Of a stretch of 64,000 nt of DNA, positions 63,935-64,000 are shown piece by piece (within the stretch, counting starts at the first letter, position 1; each line of letters starts with the position of its first letter). The DNA comes from Heloderma charlesbogerti. Lineage: Eukaryota; Chordata; Lepidosauria; Squamata; Helodermatidae. The translations under genes and the position numbers were made by a program. The notes beneath the pieces are model-generated. The model ran no database searches. It saw only the letters and a program-made list of their open reading frames with translations, and was not told where the DNA came from. Location: positions 1,169,001-1,233,000 of the forward strand of contig JANEZZ010002705.1 in the NCBI GenBank assembly GCA_026122225.1, in the 5' to 3' direction.

Positions 63935-64000
63935 GACTCATAAGAACATCAGAAGAGTCATGCTGGATCAGACCAAAGGTTCACGTAGTTCAGCATTCTG
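63935..64000 (-). repeat. CR1 LINE 3'-region fragment, cut by the window end
   Basis: 'ctcataagaacatcagaaga' and 'catgctggatcagaccaaag' begin the inverted CR1 3' block seen at 19526 and 52196. Confidence 0.7.

Noticed and set aside
59113..64000. SDC3 exon 1 (signal peptide) within the window
   Set aside because: No Leu-rich signal sequence with a GT donor in phase 0 was seen on the minus strand; exon 1 is usually separated by a long first intron.

Overview
The window looks like squamate reptile (lizard or snake) nuclear DNA. It holds a mixture typical of that group: BovB/RTE, CR1, L2 and L1 LINE fragments, tRNA- and 5S-rRNA-derived SINEs, very many short hAT-like and palindromic DNA elements, a gammaretrovirus-like endogenous retrovirus (ERV), and one host gene with short exons and long introns. 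No bacterial-style gene organisation, CRISPR array or functional RNA gene is visible. The species cannot be named from this sequence alone.

Layout. 1-9094 is non-coding and made of nested DNA-transposon, CR1 and L2 fragments. 9095-17935 is a provirus with both LTRs, 4-bp target duplications, a tRNA-His-type primer site, gag, pro-pol and env. Gag and pol carry seven visible lesions, including a 926-bp palindromic DNA transposon (12547-13472) inserted directly after the polymerase YCDD codons; env (16140-17534) is one uninterrupted frame of 464 codons. 17936-35690 is again repeat-rich and gene-free: a BovB LINE with target duplications (23173-25637), two L2 LINEs, a solo LTR inside one of them (30181-31206), CR1 fragments and 5S-derived SINEs.

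The right half carries the only host gene recognised, syndecan-3 (SDC3) on the minus strand. Its order from 5' to 3' is exon 2 (58986-59112), exon 3 (56223-56804), exon 4 (49960-50224) and exon 5 (46485-46651, transmembrane and cytoplasmic part). Exon 1, with the signal peptide, must lie beyond position 64000. Splice sites and phases agree between exons, except that exon 3 contains a net one-base frame change. The 3' UTR probably runs leftward from 46484; candidate poly(A) signals lie near 45107-45161 and at 35693-35698, the latter next to an AT-rich block (35690-36400) free of recognised repeats.

The most unusual content is structural. The element inside the ERV pol gene has an imperfect 482-bp inverted repeat built from six smaller hairpins, and a second element of the same design, itself interrupted by a 5S/CR1 SINE, lies at 62267-62945. 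Other points of interest are the intact ERV env, chimeric 5S-CR1 and 5S-L2 SINEs, a BovB insertion with an inverted endonuclease piece plus a 106-bp duplication, and several small foldback families. All assignments are by eye; no database search was possible.
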